NCBI GenBank assembly: GCA_002471015.1
Contig: DKPB01000023.1
Location: forward strand, 1 to 64,000
Direction: 5' to 3'
Length of the DNA: 64,000 nt
Source: Stenotrophomonas sp. UBA7346
GTDB taxonomy: Bacteria > Pseudomonadota > Gammaproteobacteria > Xanthomonadales > Xanthomonadaceae
Both the position numbers and the translations under genes were made by a program. Positions 8,526 to 17,653 of this stretch are shown one piece after another (positions within the stretch are counted from its first letter, which is position 1; each line of letters starts with the position of its first letter). Below the pieces are notes generated by a model. The model was not told the origin of the DNA. It saw only the letters and a program-made list of their open reading frames with translations, and ran no database searches.

Positions 8526-9752
8526 TCAGATGTCCAGCAGCAGGCGAGCCGGATCTTCCAGCAGGTCCTTCATGGTGACCAGGAAGGTTACCGCCTCTTT
8601 GCCGTCGATCAAACGGTGATCATAGGACAGCGCCAGGTACATCATCGGCAGGATGACCACCTGACCATTGACCGCCATCGGGCGCTCCTGAATCTTGTGC
8701 ATGCCGAGAATAGCGGTCTGCGGCGGGTTGACGATCGGCGTCGACAGCAGCGAACCAAACACACCGCCATTGGAGATGGTGAAGGTACCGCCGGTCATTT
8801 CCTCGATCGTCAGCTTGCCGGCCTTGGCCTTCTTGCCGAATTCGGCAATGCCGCCTTCGACTTCGGCGAGGCTCATGTGTTCGGCGTTACGCAGCACCGG
8901 AACGACCAGGCCGCGATCACTGGAGACGGCCACGCCGATGTCCTGGTAACCGTGATAGACGATGTCGTTGCCGTCGATGGACGCATTGACGCCAGGCTGA
9001 CGCTTCAGCGCTTCGACCGCGGCCTTGACGAAGAAAGACATGAAGCCCAGGCGTACGCCATTGTGCTTCTTCTCGAACAGGTCCTTGTACTTGGAGCGCA
9101 GCTCCATGATCGGCTTCATGTTGACCTCGTTGAAAGTGGTCAGCATGGCCATGGAGGACTGCGCTTCGACGAGGCGCTCGGCAACCTTGGCGCGCAGGCG
9201 AGTCATCGGGACGCGCTTCTCGACGCGATCGCCCGCGGCAAAGATCGGTGCGGCGGCAGCCGGTGCGGCCGGCTTGGCAGCTGCAGCAGGCGCAGACTTC
9301 TTCGCCTCGATGGCGGCAACGACGTCTTCCTTCGTTACGCGGCCGTCTTTGCCGGTGCCGCGGATGCTGTTCGGATCGATGCCGTTCTCTTCGGCCAGCT
9401 TGCGCGCGGCCGGAGCGAGGATCTGCTCCTCGGCGGAAGCGGCAGGCGCGGACTCGGCAGCCGCTTGCGGAGCAGCAGCAGCCGGAGCCGAGGCAGGCGC
9501 GGCAGCAGCGGAGGCACCCGCCTCGAGCTTGCCGAGCAGCTCGCCGCTGAGCACGGTGTCGCCTTCGTTCTTGACGATCTCGGTAAGCACGCCGTCAGCC
9601 TCGGCAAGCACTTCCATGACCACCTTGTCTGTCTCGATGTCGACGATCAGCTCATCACGCTTGACGGCCTCGCCAGCCTTCTTGTGCCAGGTGGCGATGG
9701 TGGCGTCGGAGACGGATTCGGGCAGTACCGGTACTTTGACTTCGGTGGCCAT
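8526..9752 (-). CDS. sucB: Dihydrolipoyl succinyltransferase (E2 of 2-oxoglutarate dehydrogenase), apparent chimera
   Basis: A 408-residue E2. It has a lipoyl domain with lipoylated Lys in ETDKVVMEV (residues 40-48), an Ala/Pro linker, an E1/E3-binding domain (near residues 110-150, AARKLAEENGID) and a catalytic domain with SYDHRLIDG carrying the active-site His and Asp. It transfers succinyl groups from the E1 product to CoA. The first ~33 residues (MATEVKVPVLPESVSDATIA...) read like Xanthomonas/Stenotrophomonas SucB. From LIVDIETDKVVMEVLAEADG onward it reads like Pseudomonas SucB. The reading frame is intact and full length, so the hybrid should be functional. A 42-bp gap separates it from sucA. 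Confidence 0.95.
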   Translation of the reverse strand: MATEVKVPVLPESVSDATIATWHKKAGEAVKRDELIVDIETDKVVMEVLAEADGVLTEIVKNEGDTVLSGELLGKLEAGASAAAAPASAPAAAAPQAAAESAPAASAEEQILAPAARKLAEENGIDPNSIRGTGKDGRVTKEDVVAAIEAKKSAPAAAAKPAAPAAAAPIFAAGDRVEKRVPMTRLRAKVAERLVEAQSSMAMLTTFNEVNMKPIMELRSKYKDLFEKKHNGVRLGFMSFFVKAAVEALKRQPGVNASIDGNDIVYHGYQDIGVAVSSDRGLVVPVLRNAEHMSLAEVEGGIAEFGKKAKAGKLTIEEMTGGTFTISNGGVFGSLLSTPIVNPPQTAILGMHKIQERPMAVNGQVVILPMMYLALSYDHRLIDGKEAVTFLVTMKDLLEDPARLLLDI

Positions 9753-9794
9753 TTGGCTGATTTCCTGGTTTCGTTTTCTTGTGGAAAAGGGGGC

Positions 9795-12626
9795 TTATTC
9801 GGCGTAGTTGTCGTCGATCTTGTTGACCAGCGCGTCGGCGAGCAGCTGTGCGAGTTCGCGCAGGTGATCGGACATGTGGCCAACGGCAGGCGACGGAGAA
9901 CGCGGGCGACCGGCATAGTGCAGGGACTGGCCATCGGCCACGCATGCCTGCAGGTGGTGCTTGATCTGGTACCACGCACCCTGGTTCATCGGCTCTTCCT
10001 GGCACCACACAACGTCGGTGGCCTTGCCGTACTTCTTCAGCTCGGCGGCCAGCGCCGGGCGCGGGAACGGGTAGAGCTGCTCCACGCGCACCAGTGCCAC
10101 GTCGTCCTGGCCACGCTTGGTCATGTCTTCCAGCAGGTCGTAGTAGACCTTGCCCGAGCAGACCACCACGCGCTTGACCTTCTTGGCGTCCGCGGTGGCA
10201 TCGCCGATCAGGTGCTGGAACTCGCCATTGGCCATTTCGTCCAGGCTGGACACGGCCAGCTTGTGGCGCAGCAGCGACTTGGGCGACATGACGATCAGCG
10301 GCTTGCGGGTGTCCATGCGCATCTGGCGACGCAGCATGTGGAACGCCTGGGCCGGGGTGGACGGCACGCAGACCAGCATGTTCTCCAGTGCGCACAGCTG
10401 CAGGAAGCGCTCAAGGCGCGCCGAGCTGTGTTCCGGGCCCTGGCCTTCATAGCCGTGCGGCAGCAGCAGGGTCAGGCCGGAGATGCGGCCCCACTTGGCT
10501 TCGCCGGAGGCGATGAACTGGTCGATCACCACCTGGGCACCGTTGGCGAAGTCGCCGAACTGGCCTTCCCAGATGCACAGGGTGTTGGGATCGGTGGTGG
10601 AGAAACCGTACTCGAACGCCATCACGGCTTCTTCGCTGAGCAGCGAATCGATGATGGTGGCCTGTTCCGGTGACTCGACCAGCTGACGCAGCGGCAGGTA
10701 GTAGTTGTCGGTCTTCTGGTCGTGCAGGATCGCGTGACGGTGGGTGAAGGTGCCGCGGCCCACGTCCTGGCCGACCAGGCGCAGGCCATTGCCTTCGTCC
10801 AGCAGCGTTGCGTAGGCCAGGTTCTCGGCAAAGCCCCAGTCGCCGAGGATTTCGCCGGCGGCCATCTTGCGGCGGTCGTCGTACACCTTGGCAACGCGCG
10901 AATGCACTTCCACGCCTTCCGGAATGGTGTTGATCATGGTGGCCAGCTGGGTCAGCTTGCCCATCTCGACCTTGGTGCTGACCGGGTCGGACAGCTTGCC
11001 GGACAGGTACTTCGGCCAGTTGACGAACATCTTGCTGGTGGCCGGGGTCTTTTCGACCGTGGCCAGCTCGGTGGTGACTTCACCGGAGTCCAGCTTGTTG
11101 CGGTAGGTGTCGACCATTTCCTTGCCGGCGCCGGCGGCGATCACGCCTGCGGCTTCCAGCTGCTCTGCGTAGAGCTCGCGGGTGGTCTTGTGCTTGCGGA
11201 TCACCTGGTACATCAGCGGCTGGGTGATCGCCGGCTCGTCGGCCTCGTTGTGGCCCCAGCGGCGGTAGCAGACCAGGTCGATCACGACGTCCTTGTGGAA
11301 CTGCTGGCGGAAGTCATAGGCCAACTTGGCCGCGAACACCACCGCTTCCGGGTCGTCGCCGTTCACGTGCAGGACCGGTGCGGCGACCATCTTGGCGATG
11401 TCGGTGCAGTACAGGGTCGAGCGCGAGTCGTCGCGGTTGGAGGTGGTGAAGCCCACCTGGTTGTTGATGACGATGTGCACGGTGCCGCCAACGGTGAAAC
11501 CGCGGGCCTGCGACATCTGGAACAGCTCCATCACCACGCCCTGGCCGGCAAATGCCGCGTCGCCGTGGATCAGGATCGGCATCACCTGCTTGCGTGCGGT
11601 GTCGTTGCGGCGTTCCTGGCGCGAGCGCACCGAGCCGGCAACCACCGGGTCGGCAATTTCCAGGTGCGACGGGTTGAAGGCCAGTGCCAGGTGCACCGGG
11701 CCGCCGTCGCTGACCACGTCGGCCGAGAAGCCCATGTGGTACTTCACGTCACCGGCAACGGCGCGGTCGTCGTGCTCGAACTTGCCTTCGAACTCGTCGA
11801 ACAGCTTGCGCGGGTTCTTGCCCAGGGTGTTGACCAGCACGTTCAGGCGGCCGCGGTGGGCCATGCCGATCACCACGTCCTTGACGCCTTCCTTGCCGGC
11901 GTCACGGATGATGGTGTCCATCATCGGGATCAGCGAGTCGCCGCCTTCCAGCGAGAAGCGCTTCTGGCCGACGTACTTGGTGTGCAGGTAGCGCTCCAGG
12001 CCTTCGGCGGCGGTGAGGCGCTCCAGGGTACGGCGCTTGGTGTCGGCATCCAGGTTGTAGTTGCCACCGGCAGCCTCAAGCCGCTGGTAGAGCCACTGGC
12101 GCTGCTCCACTTCGGCGATATACATGAATTCGGCGCCGATCGAGCCGGTATACGTCGCCTTCAGGCGGCTGACCAGATCGCGCAGCTTCATCCGCGGCTG
12201 GCCGCCAACACCGCCGGTGCTGAACTCGTCGTTGAGGTCGGCATCGCTGAGGTGGTGGAAGGGCAGGCCCAGGTCCGGCGGATTGACCGGCGGGGTCAGG
12301 CCCAGCGGGTCAAGATTTGCACCGAGGTGACCGCGCGAGCGGTAGGCGGTGATCAGGCGGCCGACATTGCGCTCGCGCTCGTCGCCGGAACCGGCGTTGC
12401 TGCCGACCTTGCCAGCATTCTTTGCGGCTTCGGTGATGTGTGCGATGGCAGCAGAGTGCGGCACATCGCCAGCTTCGCGGCCTTTGAAGCCGTCAAAGTA
12501 GGACTTCCACTTGGGGTCCACACTGTCCGGGGAGACGAGGTACTGTTCGTACAGGTCCTCGACATAGGAGGCGTTGCCGCCGGCGAGCTGCGATGATTGC
12601 GCAAACTGCTTCAGTAGATTGTCCAC
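9795..12626 (-). CDS. sucA: 2-oxoglutarate dehydrogenase E1 component
   Basis: A 943-residue thiamine diphosphate enzyme that decarboxylates 2-oxoglutarate and succinylates the lipoyl arm of SucB. Typical stretches are the N-terminal NASYVEDLYEQYL, the HRGRLNVLVN segment and the C-terminal transketolase-like domain ending in SPAVGHMSDHLRELAQLL. The sequence resembles Xanthomonadaceae SucA, unlike the pseudomonad genes downstream in the same operon. Full length with an intact start at 12626. It would form a complex with the partly pseudomonad SucB and the pseudomonad Lpd. Confidence 0.97.
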   Translation of the reverse strand: MDNLLKQFAQSSQLAGGNASYVEDLYEQYLVSPDSVDPKWKSYFDGFKGREAGDVPHSAAIAHITEAAKNAGKVGSNAGSGDERERNVGRLITAYRSRGHLGANLDPLGLTPPVNPPDLGLPFHHLSDADLNDEFSTGGVGGQPRMKLRDLVSRLKATYTGSIGAEFMYIAEVEQRQWLYQRLEAAGGNYNLDADTKRRTLERLTAAEGLERYLHTKYVGQKRFSLEGGDSLIPMMDTIIRDAGKEGVKDVVIGMAHRGRLNVLVNTLGKNPRKLFDEFEGKFEHDDRAVAGDVKYHMGFSADVVSDGGPVHLALAFNPSHLEIADPVVAGSVRSRQERRNDTARKQVMPILIHGDAAFAGQGVVMELFQMSQARGFTVGGTVHIVINNQVGFTTSNRDDSRSTLYCTDIAKMVAAPVLHVNGDDPEAVVFAAKLAYDFRQQFHKDVVIDLVCYRRWGHNEADEPAITQPLMYQVIRKHKTTRELYAEQLEAAGVIAAGAGKEMVDTYRNKLDSGEVTTELATVEKTPATSKMFVNWPKYLSGKLSDPVSTKVEMGKLTQLATMINTIPEGVEVHSRVAKVYDDRRKMAAGEILGDWGFAENLAYATLLDEGNGLRLVGQDVGRGTFTHRHAILHDQKTDNYYLPLRQLVESPEQATIIDSLLSEEAVMAFEYGFSTTDPNTLCIWEGQFGDFANGAQVVIDQFIASGEAKWGRISGLTLLLPHGYEGQGPEHSSARLERFLQLCALENMLVCVPSTPAQAFHMLRRQMRMDTRKPLIVMSPKSLLRHKLAVSSLDEMANGEFQHLIGDATADAKKVKRVVVCSGKVYYDLLEDMTKRGQDDVALVRVEQLYPFPRPALAAELKKYGKATDVVWCQEEPMNQGAWYQIKHHLQACVADGQSLHYAGRPRSPSPAVGHMSDHLRELAQLLADALVNKIDDNYAE

Positions 12627-12713
12627 GATGGAGAGTCGGATTCACTTGTGGGGTAGTTCTGGGAACCGGCGGACCTGTTCTAGCGTCCCGCGCGGGCGTG
12701 TTCTAACCACGAA

Positions 12714-12719
12714 ATTATA
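12714..12719 (-). promoter_or_regulatory. sucA: Possible -10 box of the sucA promoter
   Basis: A perfect TATAAT on the minus strand lies 88 bases before the sucA start. No good -35 hexamer is found at the right spacing, so the call is weak. The 174-bp gap 12627-12800 shows no gene. Confidence 0.3.
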
Positions 12720-12800
12720 CCCCTCACTGGACAGGAAGGGGCACCTACACTGTCCCGCGCATTAATACCTGACTGCGGCTTGTCCTGCCCAGGTCAATGC

Positions 12801-13706
12801 TCAGACACCTAGTACGCGAAGCCCGTTGCAATCACGTGAACGCTCCCAGATGCGCTTGAACAGCAGCTCCTGCTGTTGGGCGCGGGCGGGGCTGTCCAGC
12901 GCCAGTTCGCCTTCGGCGCGGGCACCTATTGGACGAAAGTAGCAGTCGCCCTGATCGTTGCTGATCGCCGCCGAGGCCACCTGACAATCCGCCGGGTCTA
13001 CCGGTTCACGCAGATGGAACACACTGGGCAGGCGCTGCACCAGTGCGATGAAGGCCGCAGGCAGGGCGGGCAGGTCGGCTTCGTGCAGCAACACCTGCAC
13101 CTGTTTGTCGTGACGGGCGGTGGCAAACCGGCGCAGGGCGTCCAGTACCAGAGGCTGGGCGAGCAGGGCGTCATTGCCACGCAGCTGCAGGTACAGAGAA
13201 CGGCGTGCAGCGTGGATCACCGCCGCCGCCGCCGCCCGGGCCTGATCTGGGTCCTGCACCCGCATTGCTCCGTCCAGACGCCGGCGCATGGTCTGGTGAC
13301 CGATGCCGGCTTCTTCAAATTCAGCACCTTCCGGCAGAAACCCGTTACAGGCATAGAAGTCGCGGGCGTGCAGTTGAGCGTGCAGGCTTATTTCGCCCCA
13401 GCCGCGCTTGCGGGCGGCGCCCAGTAGCGCATTCAGCAAGGACTGGCCTACGCCTTTGCCACGCCAGGCGGCCAGTACCGCCATGCGGCCGATGCGCTGA
13501 TCCGGGGTCAGGCGAGCAGCGCCGATGGCCTGGCCGTGTTGGTCCAATGCCAGGGCGTGGTCGCTGAGCGGGTCCAGTTCGTCGATTTCCAGCTCGGCCG
13601 GGACGTTCTGCTCGCTGACAAATACGGTATGACGCACGCCGTGCAGCAGGGCCTGCTGCACGGCGTAGTCGGCGATCTCTACATGGAAGATCGCAGCTGG
13701 ACTCAT
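12801..13706 (-). CDS. GNAT-family acetyltransferase with C-terminal PLD-like/DUF domain
   Basis: A 301-residue two-part protein. Residues ~1-145 form a GNAT domain with the acetyl-CoA pyrophosphate loop (WRGKGVGQSLL near 85-95) and the late FYACNGFLPEGAEF segment. Residues ~150-301 form a second alpha/beta domain that recalls half of a phospholipase D fold without an HKD motif (DUF7931-like, from memory). It probably acetylates a small molecule or a protein. Its start overlaps the stop of the upstream JmjC oxygenase gene by four bases (ATGA), so the two are co-translated and may act on linked targets. Substrate unknown. Confidence 0.8.
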   Translation of the reverse strand: MSPAAIFHVEIADYAVQQALLHGVRHTVFVSEQNVPAELEIDELDPLSDHALALDQHGQAIGAARLTPDQRIGRMAVLAAWRGKGVGQSLLNALLGAARKRGWGEISLHAQLHARDFYACNGFLPEGAEFEEAGIGHQTMRRRLDGAMRVQDPDQARAAAAAVIHAARRSLYLQLRGNDALLAQPLVLDALRRFATARHDKQVQVLLHEADLPALPAAFIALVQRLPSVFHLREPVDPADCQVASAAISNDQGDCYFRPIGARAEGELALDSPARAQQQELLFKRIWERSRDCNGLRVLGV

Positions 13707-15178
13707 GCCGACGGGGTTTCCGCGTCGTCTTCGTCCTCTTCTTCGCCGTCGTCGCAGATCACCACGACTTCGACACCTTCCTCGTTGACCATGACGGTCT
13801 CGATGCTGGCGCTGGACGGCTCGCCGTCACCGGCTTCGCTGTACTCGATGACCTCGATCTCGACTTCCGGGGCGTCGGCTTCGTCGTCGAAGTCCTCCTC
13901 GAAGTCTGCTTCTTCGGCATCTTCCAGCACTTCCAGGGCGTCCTGTTCGGCCAGCATGGCGGCGATGGTGTCCACGTCCAGCAACTGGTAGTGGCCGCCG
14001 ATGATCAGTTCCATCAGGGCGTCACGGCCCTTGTTGCTGAGCTTGTTGAACAGGCCGATGTCGATCTGTTCGGCACCGGCCAGGGCCTGCGCGTCCTTGA
14101 TCGACAGCTGGAAGGCCAGGCCCGAGCAGTACAGCGAGGCGCCACGGGTGGCGCGGCGCCAGGCCAGGCGGGCCCAGGGGTGGCGTTCGAGCACGCCGCC
14201 GTTTTCCAGCTCGGCCTGGACCTCTTCCGGCGACGGCGGTGCCTGCGAGGGCAGGATGTCGCCGGCGGCACGGTAGGTGGTGATGAAGCGGCCGAACCAG
14301 TTGCCGAGGCGGTCCGGATCGTTCATGCGCAGCGCATTGAGTGCGGCGACCACCCGCTTCATGGCGGCGGCGTCGATTTCGTTCGGGTCTTCCGGCAGCT
14401 TCAGGTCCGGGTCCTGGAAACGGATGGATTCGTCGGCATCGGCAACCAGATCGTCCAGGTAATCGCTGATCAGCTCAGCCGAGGACGGTGCACGCATGCC
14501 GAAGGAGAAGGTCAGGCAGGGGTTTACGGCAACGCCGTTGTGCGGCACGTTCGGCGGCAGGTACAGCATGTCACCCGGGCCCAGCACCCAATCGTGGGTG
14601 GCCTTGAACTTCTTCAGCAGCTTCAGCTCGACGTCGGGGCGGAACTCCAGCGATGGACGCTTGCCCTTGGTGGACTCGCTGGCGTCGATCTGCCAGCGGC
14701 GCTGGCCGTGGGCCTGCAGCAGGAATACGTCGTACTGGTCGACATGAGCGCCAACCGAGCCGCCGGTGGCGGCAAAGCTGATCATCACGTCGTCCATGCG
14801 CCAGCGCGGCAGGAAGTTGAAGTAGGAAGTCAGGGCGCGCACTTCCGGGTCCCACTTGTCGACGTCCTGCACCAGCAGGGTCCAGTCGTGGTCGGGCATG
14901 CCGGGGAAATCTTCTTCCTGGAACGGACCGGTGCGCAGGGTCCAGCCATCGGTGGCGCGGTCATGGCTGACGATACGGGCCAGCGCGCCTTCCTCGCAGG
15001 CCAGGCCGGCCAGGTCTTCGGGCATCACCGGGGTTTCAAAGTCCGGGAAGGCGGCGCGGATCAGCAGCGGGCGCTTCTGCCAGTAATCGCGCAGGAAGGT
15101 GGCCGGGTTCATGCCCAGCGGCAGCCCGGGCTTGGCCTGGACTTCGATCGGATAGGTCTTTTGCTTGCGTGCAGCCAT
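13703..15178 (-). CDS. JmjC/cupin ribosomal-protein hydroxylase (RoxA/YcfD-like) with long acidic tail
   Basis: A 491-residue Fe(II)/2-oxoglutarate oxygenase. The JmjC HxD metal pair is seen in VGAHVDQYDVFLLQ and the distal His in LYLPPNVPHNGVAVN. The N-terminus (NPATFLRDYWQKRPLLIRAAFP) is typical of the RoxA/YcfD group, which hydroxylates an arginine of ribosomal protein uL16 in E. coli. E. coli YcfD has about 373 residues; here a strongly acidic extension of ~85 residues (about 405-491, rich in Glu and Asp) follows. It is the first gene of a pair with the acetyltransferase. The oxygenase fold is certain, the ribosomal target inferred. Confidence 0.88.
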   Translation of the reverse strand: MAARKQKTYPIEVQAKPGLPLGMNPATFLRDYWQKRPLLIRAAFPDFETPVMPEDLAGLACEEGALARIVSHDRATDGWTLRTGPFQEEDFPGMPDHDWTLLVQDVDKWDPEVRALTSYFNFLPRWRMDDVMISFAATGGSVGAHVDQYDVFLLQAHGQRRWQIDASESTKGKRPSLEFRPDVELKLLKKFKATHDWVLGPGDMLYLPPNVPHNGVAVNPCLTFSFGMRAPSSAELISDYLDDLVADADESIRFQDPDLKLPEDPNEIDAAAMKRVVAALNALRMNDPDRLGNWFGRFITTYRAAGDILPSQAPPSPEEVQAELENGGVLERHPWARLAWRRATRGASLYCSGLAFQLSIKDAQALAGAEQIDIGLFNKLSNKGRDALMELIIGGHYQLLDVDTIAAMLAEQDALEVLEDAEEADFEEDFDDEADAPEVEIEVIEYSEAGDGEPSSASIETVMVNEEGVEVVVICDDGEEEDEDDAETPSA

Positions 15179-15304
15179 GGGGGAAATCCTTTGCAGCGGA
15201 GGTCGAACAGGGGCGCGCGATGCGCGCAGGCGGCTATTGTCCCCTTGTTGGCGGCAATACGCACCGTGGGCGACTGATCTGGATCAAATCGGCGGGGCAA
15301 TCAG

Positions 15305-15431
15305 GTAGTGCCGAGCCATGCTCGGCAATGGCCTGCCCGATGGCTCCCGCCGCCGTGGCACTGTCGGGAATGCTTCAGTGGCACCGGCGTTGTAGCTGGG
15401 AAAGCCCTTGCCGAGCATGGCTCGGCACTAC
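15305..15431. repeat. SMAG-type REP dimer (inverted pair)
   Basis: Two 23-bp GTAG-headed palindromic units (15305-15327 and, inverted, 15409-15431) are separated by 81 bp. Each unit is itself a GCCGAGC-ATG-GCTCGGC hairpin. They match the REP-like SMAG elements known from Stenotrophomonas maltophilia. No gene is seen in 15179-15442. Confidence 0.85.
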
Positions 15432-15442
15432 CCGCGGGATGG

Positions 15443-15952
15443 TCAGATGACCCGGTTGCCGGTGCCGCTGTCCTCGATCCTGGGCTCGCTGCTGGCGTTG
15501 ACGGTATTGCCGGTGCCGCTGAAGCTGACCTCGGCGGTCTCGTTGACCAGGATCATGTTGTTGTTGCCGCTGACGTCGATGCGGCGGGCATTGGTCAGGT
15601 TGAGGACGTTGTCGCTGCCGACCACGCGTACGGTGTCGACCTGTTCGTTGAGCACGGTGAACTGGCGGCCTTCCAGCGTGATGGAGCGGGCCTTGCTGAC
15701 ATTGAGCGAGCCATTGGAGGCCGTCACGGTGACATCGCCACATTCGCCGTTAATGACTTGGCTGCTGTTGTCGTGGCTGATGCGCAGGTTCTTGCCGTCG
15801 CACAGTGCGCCCGCGCCAGGGTCAGTGAGGGTGCTGACTGCCGGGCCGTTGGTGGTCGCCGGCGCGACTGTTGCCGTTGCGGGCGCCGGTTTGTTGCAGG
15901 CGGTCAGGCTGAGGGCGCTGGCAAGAACGATGTAGAACACGGGCTGCTTCAT
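15443..15952 (-). CDS. DUF3060-type lipoprotein
   Basis: A 169-residue secreted protein with a lipoprotein signal (lipobox LTAC, Cys at about residue 19) followed by a Thr/Ala/Pro linker. The rest is made of short beta-strand repeats (SGNNNMILVN, GSDNVLNLTN, SGTGNTVNASS) typical of DUF3060, a family expected to fold as a small beta-solenoid. It is probably anchored in the outer or inner membrane facing the periplasm. No catalytic motif is seen and the role is unknown. It resembles in style the GSGD-repeat protein at 20587. Confidence 0.82.
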   Translation of the reverse strand: MKQPVFYIVLASALSLTACNKPAPATATVAPATTNGPAVSTLTDPGAGALCDGKNLRISHDNSSQVINGECGDVTVTASNGSLNVSKARSITLEGRQFTVLNEQVDTVRVVGSDNVLNLTNARRIDVSGNNNMILVNETAEVSFSGTGNTVNASSEPRIEDSGTGNRVI

Positions 15953-16105
15953 CAGCGATTTCCGGACTGAGGGGTCAGTCCGATGCTGTCAGAGCGGCTG
16001 CGAAGGTTTCATTACGTGGGTGGGGCGCTGTGACGAGCAGGCCCGGCCAAGGTGGGAGTTGCGGGCGCGCGGTGACCAGGGGCGTTGCCGAGGTGCCGAC
16101 TCTTT

Positions 16106-16250
16106 CCCTTCTCCCGGTCACGGGAGAAGAGCCTGTCCCCGCGAAGGCGGGGATGCCCGAAGGGCGGATGAGGGCAGCTTTTGCCCCCGCCCGGTTTCGC
16201 AGACGGCCCTTCTCGCCTCACAGGTCGAAGAAGGGCGCTGCCCAATCCCG
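16106..16250. repeat. Composite intergenic hairpin repeat (CTTCTCCC...GGGAGAAG family)
   Basis: The 16106-16174 unit has the hairpin CTTCTCCC/GGGAGAAG followed by a CCCGCGAAGGCGGGG hairpin and GGGCGGATGAGGG. A related shorter CTTCTC/GAAGAAG unit follows to 16250. The same unit recurs at 63303-63481 and inside metH at 36261-36457. No gene is seen in 15953-16270. Confidence 0.75.
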
Positions 16251-16270
16251 CATTACCGCAGGTTTGCGAC

Positions 16271-17653
16271 TCAGATCGCCTTGGCCAGATCCGCAGCCAG
16301 GCCGGCATAGCCACCCGGGGTCAGCTCGCGCAGGCGCTGCTTGGCATCGGCCGGCAGTTCCAGGGTTTCGATGAACTCGCGCATCGAATCGGCGGTGATG
16401 CCGTGGCCGCGGGTCAGGGCCTTGAGCTGCTCATAGGGGTTGGGCAGGCCGTGGCGGCGCATCACCGTCTGTACGGCTTCGGCCAGTACTTCCCAGGCGG
16501 CATCCAGGTCGGCGTCCAGGCGCTCCGGGTTGACGGTCAGCTTGCCCAGGCCCTTGGCCAGCGACTCCAGGCCCACCTGGGTGTGGCCGAAGGCGGTGCC
16601 CACGGCGCGCAGCACGGTGGAGTCGGTCAGGTCACGCTGCCAGCGGCTGATCGGCAGCTTGGCGCTGAAATGCTCGAACAGCGCATTGGCGATGCCGAAA
16701 TTGCCCTCGGCGTTCTCGAAATCGATCGGGTTGACCTTGTGCGGCATGGTCGAGGAGCCGACTTCGCCTTCCTTGAGCTTCTGCTTGAAGTAGCCCAGCG
16801 AAATGTAACCCCAGATGTCGCGGGCCAGGTCGATCAGGATGGTGTTGGCGCGGCGCGCGGCGTCGCCGATCTCGGCAACGTTGTCGTGCGGCTCGATCTG
16901 CGTGGTGTAGGGGTTGAACACCAGGCCCAGCGAGGTGACAAAACGCTCGGCGAAGGCCGGCCAGTTCACGTCCGGGTAGGACACGACATGGGCGTTGTAG
17001 TTGCCAACGGCGCCGTTGATCTTGCCGGTCAGCTCGACCGCGCCGATCTGGCGGATCTGGCGCTCCAGACGGGCCACGACGTTGGCGATTTCCTTGCCAA
17101 GGGTGGTCGGCGAGGCGGTCTGGCCGTGGGTGCGCGACAGCATCGGCTGCGCGGCCTGGGCATGGGCCAGCTGGCGCAGCGCGGCGGCGATGCCGCTATA
17201 GGCCGGCAGGACCACCTTTTCGCGGGCTTCGGCCAGCATCAGGCCATAGGACAGGTTGTTGATGTCCTCGCTGGTGCAGGCGAAATGCACGAACTCCAGC
17301 GCCGGGGCCAGCTCGGCATCGTCCTTGAGCTGTTCCTTGATGAAGTACTCCACGGCCTTGACGTCGTGGTTGGTGGTGCGCTCGATTTCCTTCACGCGGG
17401 CGGCGTTGTCGACCGAGAAACCATCAGCCAGCGCACGCAGCTTGGCCTTGCCGCTGGCCGAGAAATCAGCCAGCTCGCCGATGCCCGGCTCGGCGCCCAG
17501 CGCCAGCAGCCATTCGATCTCGACCTTGACGCGGGCCTTGATCAGGCCGTACTCGGAAAAGATCGGGCGCAGTGCGTCGACCTTGCCGGCATAACGGCCA
17601 TCAAGCGGGGACAGGGCGAGCAGGGCGGCTTCTTGGCGGGACGTATCCGTCAT
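16271..17653 (-). CDS. purB: Adenylosuccinate lyase
   Basis: A 460-residue member of the fumarase/aspartase superfamily that cleaves SAICAR and adenylosuccinate in purine synthesis. The superfamily signature is seen as GSSTMPHKVNPIDFE, and the substrate-binding TTNHDVKAVEY and the catalytic-region SRTHGQTASPTTLGKE are present. I chose the ATG at 17653 (MTDTSRQEAALLALSPLDGRY); much longer open frames upstream read into the divergent fumC region. It is divergent from fumC across a 204-bp gap. Confidence 0.96.
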   Translation of the reverse strand: MTDTSRQEAALLALSPLDGRYAGKVDALRPIFSEYGLIKARVKVEIEWLLALGAEPGIGELADFSASGKAKLRALADGFSVDNAARVKEIERTTNHDVKAVEYFIKEQLKDDAELAPALEFVHFACTSEDINNLSYGLMLAEAREKVVLPAYSGIAAALRQLAHAQAAQPMLSRTHGQTASPTTLGKEIANVVARLERQIRQIGAVELTGKINGAVGNYNAHVVSYPDVNWPAFAERFVTSLGLVFNPYTTQIEPHDNVAEIGDAARRANTILIDLARDIWGYISLGYFKQKLKEGEVGSSTMPHKVNPIDFENAEGNFGIANALFEHFSAKLPISRWQRDLTDSTVLRAVGTAFGHTQVGLESLAKGLGKLTVNPERLDADLDAAWEVLAEAVQTVMRRHGLPNPYEQLKALTRGHGITADSMREFIETLELPADAKQRLRELTPGGYAGLAADLAKAI

